Of a stretch of DNA of 64,000 nucleotides, positions 25,750 through 35,477 are shown one piece after another. The first letter of the stretch is position 1. Every line of letters begins with the position of its first letter. This DNA is from Imperialibacter sp. EC-SDR9 (GTDB lineage: Bacteria > Bacteroidota > Bacteroidia > Cytophagales > Cyclobacteriaceae). The notes beneath the pieces were generated by a model. That model saw only the letters and a program-made list of their open reading frames with translations, searched no databases and was not told where the DNA came from. Where the stretch lies: NCBI RefSeq assembly GCF_902498805.1, contig NZ_LR701601.1, positions 1 through 64,000 on the forward strand, read 5' to 3'. The translations under genes were made by a program, and so were the position numbers.

Positions 25750-28700
25750 ATGTCCGTAAGAGTAGCCATCCGCCACTATACTAGTTATAAGTACGAAAGA
25801 GAGATCGAACTTTCCGCACAGGTGATCAGGCTTAGGCCTGCTCCTCATTCCCGCACAATGATCAAAGGGTACTCCCTGAACATTGAGCCCAAAAACCACT
25901 TTATCAACTGGCAGCAAGACCCTTTTGGCAACTACCTGGCCAGGATTGTTTTTCCCGAAAAGGTCGATCATTTTATTGTCGACGTGGAGGTGATCGCCGA
26001 GATGGTCGTCATTAATCCTTTCGATTTCTTTGTTGAAGAATATGCTGAGAAGTTTCCTTTTCAATATGAGGCGTCGCTTCAAAAGCAGCTTCAACCTTAC
26101 CTGGAAGTGACTGAGAACGACGCTATCCTGAATGAATGGATTGAGAGGGCCAGACAGAAGATCACCAAGGACATGATCACCGTAGACGTGCTGGTCATGC
26201 TCAATCAAATGCTTAGCCAGGACATAGCCTACCGGATAAGGATGGAGCCCGGCGTGCAAAGCTGCCAGCAAACCCTTACGCTGAAGTCTGGTTCCTGTAG
26301 GGATTCCGCCTGGCTACTGGTCCAGATTTTACGCCACCTGGGGCTGGCCTCTCGGTTTGCTTCTGGTTACCTGGTGCAGCTGAAGGCTGACCAAAAATCT
26401 TTGGAAGGTCCGTCAGGGCCTGAGGAGGATTTCACCGACTTGCATGCATGGACAGAGGTGTACATACCCGGCGCAGGTTGGGTAGGCCTTGACCCTACGT
26501 CAGGGTTGTTTGCCGGCGAAGGGCATATTCCGCTGGCCTGTACCCCCGATCCAATAAGTGCGGCACCTATTTCAGGAGCTGCCGAGTCAGTAAAAACCGA
26601 GTTTCATTTCGAAAACAAGGTTACCCGCATCCACGAAAGTCCGAGGGTGACCAAACCTTACTCCGATGCGCAATGGGAACAAATACTGGCCATTGGCGAT
26701 CAGGTGGATGCGGAGTTCGTAGCTAACGATGTTCGGCTGACCATGGGAGGTGAGCCCACCTTTGTTGCCATGGACAACAACGAGGCGCCTGAGTGGAACA
26801 CTGACGCCGATGGGGAGCACAAACGTAAGCTGTCCAACGAACTTTTTCACAAGCTGAAAGACCAGTTTGGCAATGGGGCACTTATGCAATACGGGCAGGG
26901 CAAGTGGTATCCCGGTGAGCCTTTGCCTCGCTGGAAGCTTGCTTGTTTCTGGAGAAAGGACGGACTTCCGCTCTGGCACAACGACAAGCTCATGGCTGAC
27001 CTGAGCAAAGACTATAAACTCACCCACGAAGATGCTGGTAAATTTATCAGCACACTATCGGAATCGCTCCACCTCGATCCTGCGAACATTCACCCCGGCT
27101 ATGAAGATCCCTTCTATTTCGCCTGGGAGGAAAGTCAGGTGCCTGTCAATGTCGACCCTCTCATGAAGGACCTGAAGTCTTCGCTGGAAAGACAAAAGCT
27201 GGCTGAGCTGCTTAGCCAGGGCATGGACAATCCCGTGGCCTTTACCGTCCCTCTTCAATGGGATTTTGAGAGCCAAAACTGGCAGAGCTGCCGCTGGGAG
27301 TTCAGAAGGAAGCACTTGTTCCTTATTCCAGGCAATTCTCCGGCGGGGCTTCGGCTTCCGCTAAAATCGATTCAACACTTTGATGATGACAAGCTGGAAG
27401 TGCGGCCTGAAAGAAGCCTTTTCGAAGAAGTAAATGCACTGCCAGCTATTGGCGATGTGAAAGCGGAGTTTGTAAAAGAAGGAAAGGGCTTTAACAATGA
27501 TAAAGTAATCTTCAAGACTGCCCTCGGTGTTGAAATCCGCCAGGGAAAGCTGTTTGTGTTTTTGCCTCCGGTAACTCACTTTGAGCATTATATGCTTTTG
27601 GTCTCAGCCATTGAGCAAACGGCCGAAAAGCTACAGCTGCCTGTGCTGATTGAGGGGTACGACCCACCGTCCGACAACAGAATTCAAAAGCTGATGATTA
27701 CGCCAGATCCTGGCGTAATTGAAGTGAACATTCATCCGGCTTCTTCATGGAAGGAGCTCAAGGATAATTACGACATCCTGTACCAAAAGGCGGCAGAAAC
27801 CAAGCTGGTTACTGAGAAATTCAATCTCGATGGCCGCCATACCGGCACCGGCGGGGGCAACCACGTCACCCTTGGTGGTGTCACACCCGCAGACAGCCCA
27901 TTGCTTCGCAGGCCTGATGTGCTGAAGAGCTTTATTGCTTATTGGCAGCACCATCCGGCGCTTTCTTATTTGTTTTCTACGCAGTTTATTGGCCCTACCA
28001 GCCAGGCACCGAGGGTGGACGAAGGCAGAGACGAGATTCTTTATGAGCTGGAACTCGCCTTCCAACAAGTGCCCGACATGAAAGAAAATGACGTGCCCTA
28101 TTGGTTGGTCGACCGTATCTTCCGCAATCTTCTGGTGGACATTACCGGCAATACCCACCGGGCGGAGTTCTGCATCGACAAGCTATATTCTCCCGACTCG
28201 TCCACAGGTCGACTGGGCATACTTGAATTCCGTGGCTTCGATATGCCACCCCACTACCGCATGAGCATGGTGCAGTTCCTGTTAATCAGAACGCTGCTGA
28301 GCTGGTTTTGGAAGACGCCGTACAACCACAAGCTGGTGCGCTGGGGCACATCGCTGCACGACAAGTTTATGCTGCCTCACTATTGTTATAAAGACATGAC
28401 GGAGGTGGTGAATGACTTAAAGAATGCCGGCTACGCTTTTGATGTAGCCTGGTTCGATCCGTTTTTTGCTTTCCGTTTCCCTTTCCTTGGCGAGCTACAG
28501 GTGGACGACATCCATGTGGAGTTGAAAATGGGTATTGAACCCTGGCACGTCCTGGGTGAGGAAATGTCAAGCTCCGGCACGGCTCGCTTTGTCGATTCTT
28601 CGCTTGAACGCCTTCAGGTGAAAATTACCGGATTGACTGAGTCTCGCTACAAGCTGCTTTGCAATGGCTTTGCCATTCCGTTGAAAAACACGGGTACTCA

Positions 28701-29097
28701 GGGTGAATATGTGGCAGGTATCCGCTATCGTGCCTGGGCTCCTCCATCGGCATTGCACCCCACTTTGGGAGTGGACACACCTTTGGTGATAGACATCTAC
28801 GACACATGGACGAAAAAATCGGTAGCGGCTTGTCAGTACCACGTGGCACATCCGGGTGGTAGAAACTACGCTACCTTCCCGGTGAACAGTTATGAAGCCG
28901 AGGCGAGAAGGGTTTCACGCTTTTTCGACTTTGGCCATTCTATCAATATGGTGGAGCCGACAGTAATGCAGCCTCAGGCAGCTGGTCGGTTTGTAACCAA
29001 AATCAATATCCTGCCCACTTATGACGTTAAAATAGAGGAAGTTAATCAGGATTACCCTAACACCATGGACCTCAGGAGGTACAAGGGGCGAAAGTAG
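25750..29097 (+). CDS. transglutaminase-like protein with DUF2126 domain
   Basis: A 1115-residue protein. An N-terminal bacterial transglutaminase N domain (about 1-85) is followed by a transglutaminase-like protease core with the Cys-His-Asp triad C183 (SGSCRDSAWL), H232 (LHAWTEVYIPG) and D248 (GLDPTSGL). A very long DUF2126 domain fills about residues 320-1100. There is no signal peptide, so it is cytoplasmic. It is first of three genes with an ATP-grasp/alpha-E fusion and a second transglutaminase-like protein. Comparative genomics of amidoligases (Iyer, Aravind and colleagues) predicts that such clusters make and cut small peptides or protein tags; the substrate is unknown. Confidence 0.9.
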   Translation: MSVRVAIRHYTSYKYEREIELSAQVIRLRPAPHSRTMIKGYSLNIEPKNHFINWQQDPFGNYLARIVFPEKVDHFIVDVEVIAEMVVINPFDFFVEEYAEKFPFQYEASLQKQLQPYLEVTENDAILNEWIERARQKITKDMITVDVLVMLNQMLSQDIAYRIRMEPGVQSCQQTLTLKSGSCRDSAWLLVQILRHLGLASRFASGYLVQLKADQKSLEGPSGPEEDFTDLHAWTEVYIPGAGWVGLDPTSGLFAGEGHIPLACTPDPISAAPISGAAESVKTEFHFENKVTRIHESPRVTKPYSDAQWEQILAIGDQVDAEFVANDVRLTMGGEPTFVAMDNNEAPEWNTDADGEHKRKLSNELFHKLKDQFGNGALMQYGQGKWYPGEPLPRWKLACFWRKDGLPLWHNDKLMADLSKDYKLTHEDAGKFISTLSESLHLDPANIHPGYEDPFYFAWEESQVPVNVDPLMKDLKSSLERQKLAELLSQGMDNPVAFTVPLQWDFESQNWQSCRWEFRRKHLFLIPGNSPAGLRLPLKSIQHFDDDKLEVRPERSLFEEVNALPAIGDVKAEFVKEGKGFNNDKVIFKTALGVEIRQGKLFVFLPPVTHFEHYMLLVSAIEQTAEKLQLPVLIEGYDPPSDNRIQKLMITPDPGVIEVNIHPASSWKELKDNYDILYQKAAETKLVTEKFNLDGRHTGTGGGNHVTLGGVTPADSPLLRRPDVLKSFIAYWQHHPALSYLFSTQFIGPTSQAPRVDEGRDEILYELELAFQQVPDMKENDVPYWLVDRIFRNLLVDITGNTHRAEFCIDKLYSPDSSTGRLGILEFRGFDMPPHYRMSMVQFLLIRTLLSWFWKTPYNHKLVRWGTSLHDKFMLPHYCYKDMTEVVNDLKNAGYAFDVAWFDPFFAFRFPFLGELQVDDIHVELKMGIEPWHVLGEEMSSSGTARFVDSSLERLQVKITGLTESRYKLLCNGFAIPLKNTGTQGEYVAGIRYRAWAPPSALHPTLGVDTPLVIDIYDTWTKKSVAACQYHVAHPGGRNYATFPVNSYEAEARRVSRFFDFGHSINMVEPTVMQPQAAGRFVTKINILPTYDVKIEEVNQDYPNTMDLRRYKGRK

Positions 29098-29170
29098 AAC
29101 CCTGCTATCCACCGCTATAATATCTTGTCGATTCAATGATGGAATCACAAAAAATTAGTGAGATTTGGCG

Positions 29171-31708
29171 ATGATTAAATCGTACCTGGCAGACAGAACG
29201 AATTCCAATGAGCCGTTCTTTGATGAGATGACCACTCCGGACGGTAAGGTGTGGCCTCACTGGGAAAAACTGGCCAATGCCTATGAAAAGCTGGGCATTG
29301 AGAGAATGGAGCAGCGGAACAAGGAGGTGGGGCAGCAGCTCAGGGAAAACGGGGTGACCTACAACGTATATGGCGACCCCAACGGAATGAACCGCCCGTG
29401 GAACCTCGATCCGGTTCCGATGGTCTTCAGTCAGAGCGAATGGGAGGTCATAGAAAAGGGCCTTTCTCAAAGAACCGAGCTACTCAATATTATCCTCTCA
29501 GATATCTATGGCGAAAGAAAACTGATCAGGGAGGGCCTGATTCCCTTCGAAATGATCTATAATCATCAGGGCTTTCTCCGCCAGGCTGATAAAATCCGCA
29601 TACCCGGGCCCCAGCAGCTGGTGCAATACTCGGCCGATCTTGCCCGTGGCCCCAACGGTAAAATGTGGGTGTTGCACGACAGAACCGACGCTCCATCAGG
29701 AGCGGGCTACTCGCTGGAGAACAGGGCTGCCATGACCAGGGTGTTCCCCGACATGATAAGGGAAAATCAGGTCAGGAAAATCTCTTCCTACTATCAAACC
29801 CTTAAGAACACCCTTTCAACGCTTTCGTGGAAGAACAAAGAGAATCCGAGGATTGTGATGATTTCTCCCGGGCCGTCGAATGAGACATTCTTTGAGCATG
29901 CCTACCTTTCCTCTTTCATGGGCTTTACCCTCGTTTTTGCCCAGGACTTAACCATGAGCGATGGCTATATCTGGCTGAAAACACTCAAAGGACTTGAAAA
30001 AGTGGATGTGATTGTAAGAAGGGTCGACGATGTCTTTTGTGACCCGCTTGAATTCAGGGCTGACTCTCACCTGGGAGTCGTAGGCCTTATGGAGGCTGTG
30101 AGACAGAAAAACGTAATGGTAATCAACCCCCTTGGGTGCCGCATTCTTGAAAACCCGGGCTTGATGGCATTTTTACCTAAGCTAAGCAGACACGTGCTTC
30201 AGCAGGAGTTGATACTGCCGTCGGTGGCCACCTGGTGGTGTGGGCAGGAAAAGGAAAAGAAGTACGTCCTCGAAAATATTGAAAAGCTGATCATCAGAAT
30301 GATCTACCGAAATGATAAAAACAAATCGGTATATGGAGGAGAGTTAAGCAAAAAGGAAATAGAGGAGCTAAAAGAAGAAATCAAGGTCAGGCCTTATCTC
30401 TTCGTTGGGCAGGAAATGGTTGATTTTTCGACGACCCCGTCATTGATAGATGGAAAGCTGGAGGCCAGAAATGCCGTATTCAGAAGCTACGTAGTGGCTG
30501 ATTCTGAAAACGAAACATACTATGTGATGCCCGGCGGGCTTTCACGCAGCTCTCCCAAAAAAGGAGTGTTTATAGTGTCTAACCAATCCGGCGGCATCAG
30601 CAAAGACACCTGGGTGCTGGGCCATGCCAAAGAGCAGGTGCAGGTGAACAGACCGCCGGTTATCGTTCAGCAAACAGAGAATATCCTACCAAGCCGGACA
30701 GGGGAAAACCTGTTTTGGCTGGGGCGGTACCTGGAGCGAACGGTAAGCACCATCAGGCTCATGCGGATTGTGCTGCGCAAGTTCAACGAAACAGACGATG
30801 AGGTCAATATTGAGCATGATCAAACCCTCGTTACGCTGCTGAAGGGGCTTACTTCCCTCACAAGCACACAGCCGGGTTTTCATGACAAAAGGGTGCTCAA
30901 AGATCCTGAAAAGGAGCTCTACTCACTGGCCATCGACCAAAACCGCTTTGGGTCGCTTGCCCACTCGCTGAAGGCTTTCCTGTCTAACGGTTACGCCATC
31001 AGAGACCGGCTCAGCCTGGATACCTGGCGTATCCTCGACCTGATTTCCGAAGAATGGGAGATCATGAAAATGAACGGCACCAACCTGAGAGGTATTTACC
31101 ATCGTTTGGATCATTTAATCGTGCATATGATGGCCTTCAATGGCCTCAATATCGACAACATGACCAGGGAGTCGACCTGGAGGCTGCTGAACATCGGGCG
31201 TTTCATTGAGTCGTCCATTGGCACCTGCCTGATGCTGCAGGCTACTTTGTCGGGCAAATCCACTTCTGATCAGGAAAAGTCGCTTATCGAATTGATCCTG
31301 ATGAGCAACGAAAGCCTGGTCACCTACCGGTACCGCTACCGGTCCAACCTGGAAGTGCTGGGCGTTTTGAACCTTTTGCTTGCCGACGACAGAAACCCCC
31401 GGGCTATCGTTTACATGATCGAGCGCATCGACGATCACTTGAAGCAATTACCGTCTTTGGGTATAGGCACTGGCCTGAGCCCAGCCCGAAAAAAGCTGTT
31501 GGAGGCCCTTTCTAAGGTCAGACTTGTTGACCTCAATGAGTTGGCCGAGCTGAAGCCTGACGCTGACACACGCAAGGAATTAAAACAGTTCCTGGGCGAC
31601 ATCATTCAGCTCCTGCAGCAAGCTTCTACCCTGATATACGAAAGCTATTTCAGCCACACGCAAAGCCAGTATGGTTTTGTAAAGGCCAACAGATTGCCTG
31701 AGATTTAA
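29171..31708 (+). CDS. circularly permuted ATP-grasp ligase fused to alpha-E domain
   Basis: An 845-residue fusion. The first about 480 residues match the circularly permuted type-2 ATP-grasp family (DUF404/DUF407), with DLARGPNGKMWVLHDRTDAPSGAGY as a marker, of which only the start is diagnostic. From about residue 505 the alpha-E domain (DUF403) begins with SRTGENLFWLGRYLERT. These parts are often separate neighbouring genes, so the fusion itself supports joint action. The family is predicted to form amide or peptide bonds using ATP. I chose the ATG at 29171 over a TTG at 29165. It lies between two transglutaminase-like genes, 73 bp and 24 bp away. Confidence 0.9.
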   Translation: MIKSYLADRTNSNEPFFDEMTTPDGKVWPHWEKLANAYEKLGIERMEQRNKEVGQQLRENGVTYNVYGDPNGMNRPWNLDPVPMVFSQSEWEVIEKGLSQRTELLNIILSDIYGERKLIREGLIPFEMIYNHQGFLRQADKIRIPGPQQLVQYSADLARGPNGKMWVLHDRTDAPSGAGYSLENRAAMTRVFPDMIRENQVRKISSYYQTLKNTLSTLSWKNKENPRIVMISPGPSNETFFEHAYLSSFMGFTLVFAQDLTMSDGYIWLKTLKGLEKVDVIVRRVDDVFCDPLEFRADSHLGVVGLMEAVRQKNVMVINPLGCRILENPGLMAFLPKLSRHVLQQELILPSVATWWCGQEKEKKYVLENIEKLIIRMIYRNDKNKSVYGGELSKKEIEELKEEIKVRPYLFVGQEMVDFSTTPSLIDGKLEARNAVFRSYVVADSENETYYVMPGGLSRSSPKKGVFIVSNQSGGISKDTWVLGHAKEQVQVNRPPVIVQQTENILPSRTGENLFWLGRYLERTVSTIRLMRIVLRKFNETDDEVNIEHDQTLVTLLKGLTSLTSTQPGFHDKRVLKDPEKELYSLAIDQNRFGSLAHSLKAFLSNGYAIRDRLSLDTWRILDLISEEWEIMKMNGTNLRGIYHRLDHLIVHMMAFNGLNIDNMTRESTWRLLNIGRFIESSIGTCLMLQATLSGKSTSDQEKSLIELILMSNESLVTYRYRYRSNLEVLGVLNLLLADDRNPRAIVYMIERIDDHLKQLPSLGIGTGLSPARKKLLEALSKVRLVDLNELAELKPDADTRKELKQFLGDIIQLLQQASTLIYESYFSHTQSQYGFVKANRLPEI

Positions 31709-31732
31709 GGCAGCACATTTCCAACCACTAAG

Positions 31733-32608
31733 ATGAAATACAGAGTCACCCATATTACGAAATACGACTACCAAACGCCCACAGCGTTGTGCCACAATAT
31801 TGTGGTGCAAACGCCTGCCCGGCTTCCCTTTCAGCAGGTGAAATCCTACAAGTACAATATTTTTCCTGAGCCAAACTACCTGGCTGTCCGCAAAGACTTC
31901 TTTGACAACGAGTTCATCTATTTTTCGGTGCAAAAAACCCATCAGAAACTACTGGTGGAGTCGAAAAGTGAAGTGGAAATCAGCATGCCCAACTGGGCGG
32001 AGGTTGATCCAAAACAAACCCAACCCTGGGAGGAAGTGGTGAGTTGGTTGCAAACCACTGACGCTATGAACGACATCCGCCAGTTTTATCTCGAATCGAC
32101 CTATGTCAGTTTCATCCCGGGTGTAAGGGAATATGCGCTGCTGTCGTTCACGCCCGGCAGGCCGGTGATGGACGCCATGCTTGACCTCAACAAGCGCATC
32201 AACAAAGATTTCAAATTCACGCCGGGCTTTACAGATATCAGTACCCCGCTGGAAGACGTATTCAAACACAAAAAGGGAGTTTGTCAGGATTTTGCCCATT
32301 TTTCGCTGGCATGTGTTCGTTCATTGGGGTTGGCTGCCAAATATGTGAGTGGCTATATCGAAACCATTCCGCCGCCAGGCAAGCCCAAGCTGGTGGGCGC
32401 CGACGCCTCTCATGCCTGGAACGCACTTTACATACCCAGCATAGGGTGGGTAGAATTTGATGCTACCAACAACTTATTAGTGAAAGATCAACACATCAGG
32501 GTGGCGTTTGGTCGTGACTTTGCGGATGTGGTGCCACTTAAAGGCATTGTTTACAGCAATGGAGGCCAGAAGATGGTAGTGACCGTTGATGTCAAACGCC
32601 TGGATTGA
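31733..32608 (+). CDS. transglutaminase-like cysteine protease
   Basis: A 291-residue transglutaminase-like protein with an N-terminal beta domain (about 1-85) and a catalytic core bearing C184 (GVCQDFAHF), H227 (DASHAWN) and D243 (VEFDATNN). It lacks a signal peptide. It differs from the first transglutaminase in lacking DUF2126. It starts 24 bp after the ATP-grasp/alpha-E gene, closing a three-gene operon. It likely hydrolyses or transfers at glutamine or peptide bonds of the product made by the ligase (inference from family context). Confidence 0.9.
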   Translation: MKYRVTHITKYDYQTPTALCHNIVVQTPARLPFQQVKSYKYNIFPEPNYLAVRKDFFDNEFIYFSVQKTHQKLLVESKSEVEISMPNWAEVDPKQTQPWEEVVSWLQTTDAMNDIRQFYLESTYVSFIPGVREYALLSFTPGRPVMDAMLDLNKRINKDFKFTPGFTDISTPLEDVFKHKKGVCQDFAHFSLACVRSLGLAAKYVSGYIETIPPPGKPKLVGADASHAWNALYIPSIGWVEFDATNNLLVKDQHIRVAFGRDFADVVPLKGIVYSNGGQKMVVTVDVKRLD

Positions 32609-32951
32609 AACCTGCACTCGAATTGCTTTTGTGTTTAGATTACTTGCCTCGGAATTGTTCTGCAAGGTCTTTGCCATTTTTTCAAAATCAGAACAGGCAC
32701 GCCAGAACCAGTTAGCTCATAGCAAATATTAGAATTAACTTTCCGTAAGCAGGGCGTCACCTCGCTCCTGGAGTTGACTTTTCAGTTGCTGCCATTTTTC
32801 GCTGAAGTTTTTTTAGGTATCTATTTTTCCTCACAGATATGAAATTTTCTGATAAATATTGTAATTTTTCCTATTGTAATTATTGAGTGTTTAGCTTTTT
32901 CGGCCTTGTAGTGGTTATACCCGATTTTTTTATATGTAAAGTCCTGATAGT
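32609..32951. other. intergenic region, nothing recognised
   Basis: This 343-bp AT-rich stretch lies between the transglutaminase cluster and the histidine kinase gene. No convincing open frame or long inverted repeat was seen. It presumably holds the kinase promoter. Confidence 0.4.
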
Positions 32952-34565
32952 TTGGATATTCTGAAACGTGCCTACATGCTGGTAGTGCTGCTTACCTGCC
33001 TGGTGCTGCTGGGCTGGGTGGCGGATATTGAATTCCTGAAGGGTGTGGTGCCAGGCTTGGAAACGATGAAACCAATCACTGCTTTGTGTTTCCTTCTTTG
33101 CGTGGCGGCTATTCACTTTGGAGGAATCACGTCAATCGTTAGCATGCCCTTCGTCTTTGTCATTTCTGGTATGCATCTTATTGAAGTATTGGCTGGGAGT
33201 ATGCTATTTCCTGAGATATCCGACATAATGCTGCGAATGTCCGGTGCCACCTCTTTTTTGTTTGTGGCTATTTCGTTGGCCATAGGTATGTCTGAGTTCC
33301 GAAGTGACAGAGCTATCGTCAGAGCGGTTGAACTGATCTTGTTGGCAGGGCTTTTTATCTGCTTTACGGCGCTGCTTGGTTTTATACTAGACTATGAGTC
33401 GTTGTATAGTGTTCCTTTCTTTTCTACTATGGCCATCCACACAGCCATTTGCTTTGTTCTGATTTACGGAAGCTTCCTGCTGTCGCAAATAAACAGCAGG
33501 CATAGCAGGTTTCACCTGGTGTTTTCTGACAACCTGGGCGGGCGGGTAATCTTAAGAAGATGGCTGGTGACAATTACCGTTCCTGCCCTGGTCAGCGGCC
33601 TCCTCCTTTTAGGAACCCTCTACAACCTGTTTGACCTTGGCTTTGCCTTTATTCTTCTTGCTTCTTTTTCGTCAGCGTTTACCACCTATTACTTGTTTAG
33701 GAAGGCGGAGGTCATCGAGGAAATTGATTTGAAAAATCAAGCTTTGTCCTACGAAAAACAGAAAATCAATGATGACCTCAGCGTATTGAATCAAGCGCTA
33801 AACACCAGCAGGACGGAGCTGGAAATAAAGAATACTGAGCTGATTAAGGCTGTGGAAGCACTTTACAAGAAAAACAGGGAACTGGACCTCTTTACCTACC
33901 ACACCTCACATGATGTCCGTGCCCCTGTTGCCAGTATACTGGGTATCGCCGCCATAGCCATGTCGGAGGAAGATATTGAGAAAATAAAGGAATACCTTCA
34001 TGTTATCGAGGACAGAGGCAAGCGCCTGGATAAATTTATTCACCAAATGATCATGTTTACCAGGAATGACAGAACTGCTCTGGAATTGGAGAAAATCAAT
34101 GTGGAGGAGGTGCTCGATGATTGTTTGAATGATATGAGAGTAGACCCTCTTTACAGGGGGCTGAGGGTGGAGAAACAGATCACGCTCGACAACCCCGTAA
34201 TGATTATTGACAGGATCAGGCTCGGGGAAATATTTAATAATATTTTGAATAACGCAGTCAAATTTCAAAACAAGCTGGCTGATGAAAGTTACCTCAGAAT
34301 ATCTGTTTTAGATGGTGGGGACTATTTGAGACTCATTTTTGAAGACAATGGGGTCGGCATCAAAGCAGAATATTTGCCAAATTTGTTTCAAATGTTCCAG
34401 AGGGCTACCGATAAAGTGGAGGGTTCAGGATTGGGCCTCTATATCGTGAAGCAAATGGTGACCAAGTTGGGTGGCAATATTCACTTGACAAGTGAATACG
34501 GTAAGGGTACAAAAATTGAAATCGATCTTGCCATTAACAAATTACAGTCCAATGGCAATACGTAA
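32952..34565 (+). CDS. membrane sensor histidine kinase
   Basis: A 537-residue kinase. About eight hydrophobic segments occupy residues 5-250 without an obvious periplasmic sensor loop. A coiled coil (about 255-310) follows, then HisKA with phospho-acceptor H320 in TSHDVRAP, and an HATPase domain with DNGVGI and GSGLGLYIVKQM. The start is uncertain: no good ATG precedes the TTG at 32952, and ATG 32976 would remove eight residues. There is no response regulator next to it, so its partner is encoded elsewhere. A link with the preceding transglutaminase operon is only positional. Confidence 0.82.
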   Translation: MDILKRAYMLVVLLTCLVLLGWVADIEFLKGVVPGLETMKPITALCFLLCVAAIHFGGITSIVSMPFVFVISGMHLIEVLAGSMLFPEISDIMLRMSGATSFLFVAISLAIGMSEFRSDRAIVRAVELILLAGLFICFTALLGFILDYESLYSVPFFSTMAIHTAICFVLIYGSFLLSQINSRHSRFHLVFSDNLGGRVILRRWLVTITVPALVSGLLLLGTLYNLFDLGFAFILLASFSSAFTTYYLFRKAEVIEEIDLKNQALSYEKQKINDDLSVLNQALNTSRTELEIKNTELIKAVEALYKKNRELDLFTYHTSHDVRAPVASILGIAAIAMSEEDIEKIKEYLHVIEDRGKRLDKFIHQMIMFTRNDRTALELEKINVEEVLDDCLNDMRVDPLYRGLRVEKQITLDNPVMIIDRIRLGEIFNNILNNAVKFQNKLADESYLRISVLDGGDYLRLIFEDNGVGIKAEYLPNLFQMFQRATDKVEGSGLGLYIVKQMVTKLGGNIHLTSEYGKGTKIEIDLAINKLQSNGNT

Positions 34566-34628
34566 ATGCGCAAGTTTCGGGTTTTCATGATCAATGCTTT
34601 GCTGTTTTTTTGAGTAAATTTTGAAGCC

Positions 34629-35477
34629 ATGAACGATTACCAAAGAATTGCCAAAGCCATTGAGTTCATCAGTGAACATTTCAAAGAGCAGCCTAAGCTC
34701 GAAGCTGTGGCCGATGCTGTGCATTTGAGCCCCTTTCATTTTCAACGCATGTTTACCAGCTGGGCTGGCATAAGTCCCAAAAAGTTTCAGCAGTTTCTCA
34801 GCCTCAACCTGTCGAAGGAGCTGATGAAAACCGGTGATGTGTCGCTGAGTGAGGTGGCCTACGAAGCTGGTTTTTCGGGCTCCAGCAGGCTGCACGACCT
34901 CTTCGTGACCATTGAAGCCATGACACCAGGCACTTACAAGAGCAAAGGCAACTGCCTGAACATTAACTACAGCTTTCACGAGACCCCCTTTGGCGGCGTG
35001 GTGATTGCTTCAACCGACCTGGGCATCTGCAAGCTCGAGTTTGTGCCCACGCCCGAAGAGGGACTGGCCCTGCTGCAGGCAGAGTGGCCCGAGGCCCTGT
35101 TAACTGAAAACGCCGACGCCAACCAGGCAGCTGTCGGGCAGATTTTCGGCGTGGGTGAGACAAGCCACCAACCCATTCAGCTTAATTTGAAGGGAACACC
35201 CTTTCAGGTCAAAGTATGGGAGGCATTGCTCCGCATACCGGAAGGCCAGCTGAGTACCTACCAGCAAATTGCCGACTATATTGGCAGCCCAAAAGCATCA
35301 AGGGCAGTAGGGTCTGCCATAGGCAGCAACCCCGTGGCCGTGCTGATTCCCTGCCATAGGGTGATCAGAAGAGACGGCGGCATTGGCGGCTACCATTGGG
35401 GCAACGACCGCAAGCTAAGCCTGATTGCCTGGGAGAAGGTGCGAACCATGGAAGAAGAGGAGATGCATGCCGCTTAG
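34629..35477 (+). CDS. AraC-type regulator fused to O6-alkylguanine-DNA methyltransferase (Ada-like)
   Basis: A 282-residue protein. An AraC helix-turn-helix domain (about 5-105, with LSPFHFQRMFTSWAGISPKKF and EVAYEAGFSGSSRLHDLF regions) is fused to a methyltransferase domain (about 115-275). The acceptor is Cys242 in the IPCHRVIRRDG motif. This is the Ada layout without the N-terminal zinc/phosphotriester-methyl domain. It repairs O6-methylguanine by suicide transfer and may sense alkylation. The alkA-like gene overlaps its last 11 bp, so the two are coupled. A separately encoded Ada-type metal-binding module lies 2.3 kb downstream. Confidence 0.9.
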   Translation: MNDYQRIAKAIEFISEHFKEQPKLEAVADAVHLSPFHFQRMFTSWAGISPKKFQQFLSLNLSKELMKTGDVSLSEVAYEAGFSGSSRLHDLFVTIEAMTPGTYKSKGNCLNINYSFHETPFGGVVIASTDLGICKLEFVPTPEEGLALLQAEWPEALLTENADANQAAVGQIFGVGETSHQPIQLNLKGTPFQVKVWEALLRIPEGQLSTYQQIADYIGSPKASRAVGSAIGSNPVAVLIPCHRVIRRDGGIGGYHWGNDRKLSLIAWEKVRTMEEEEMHAA

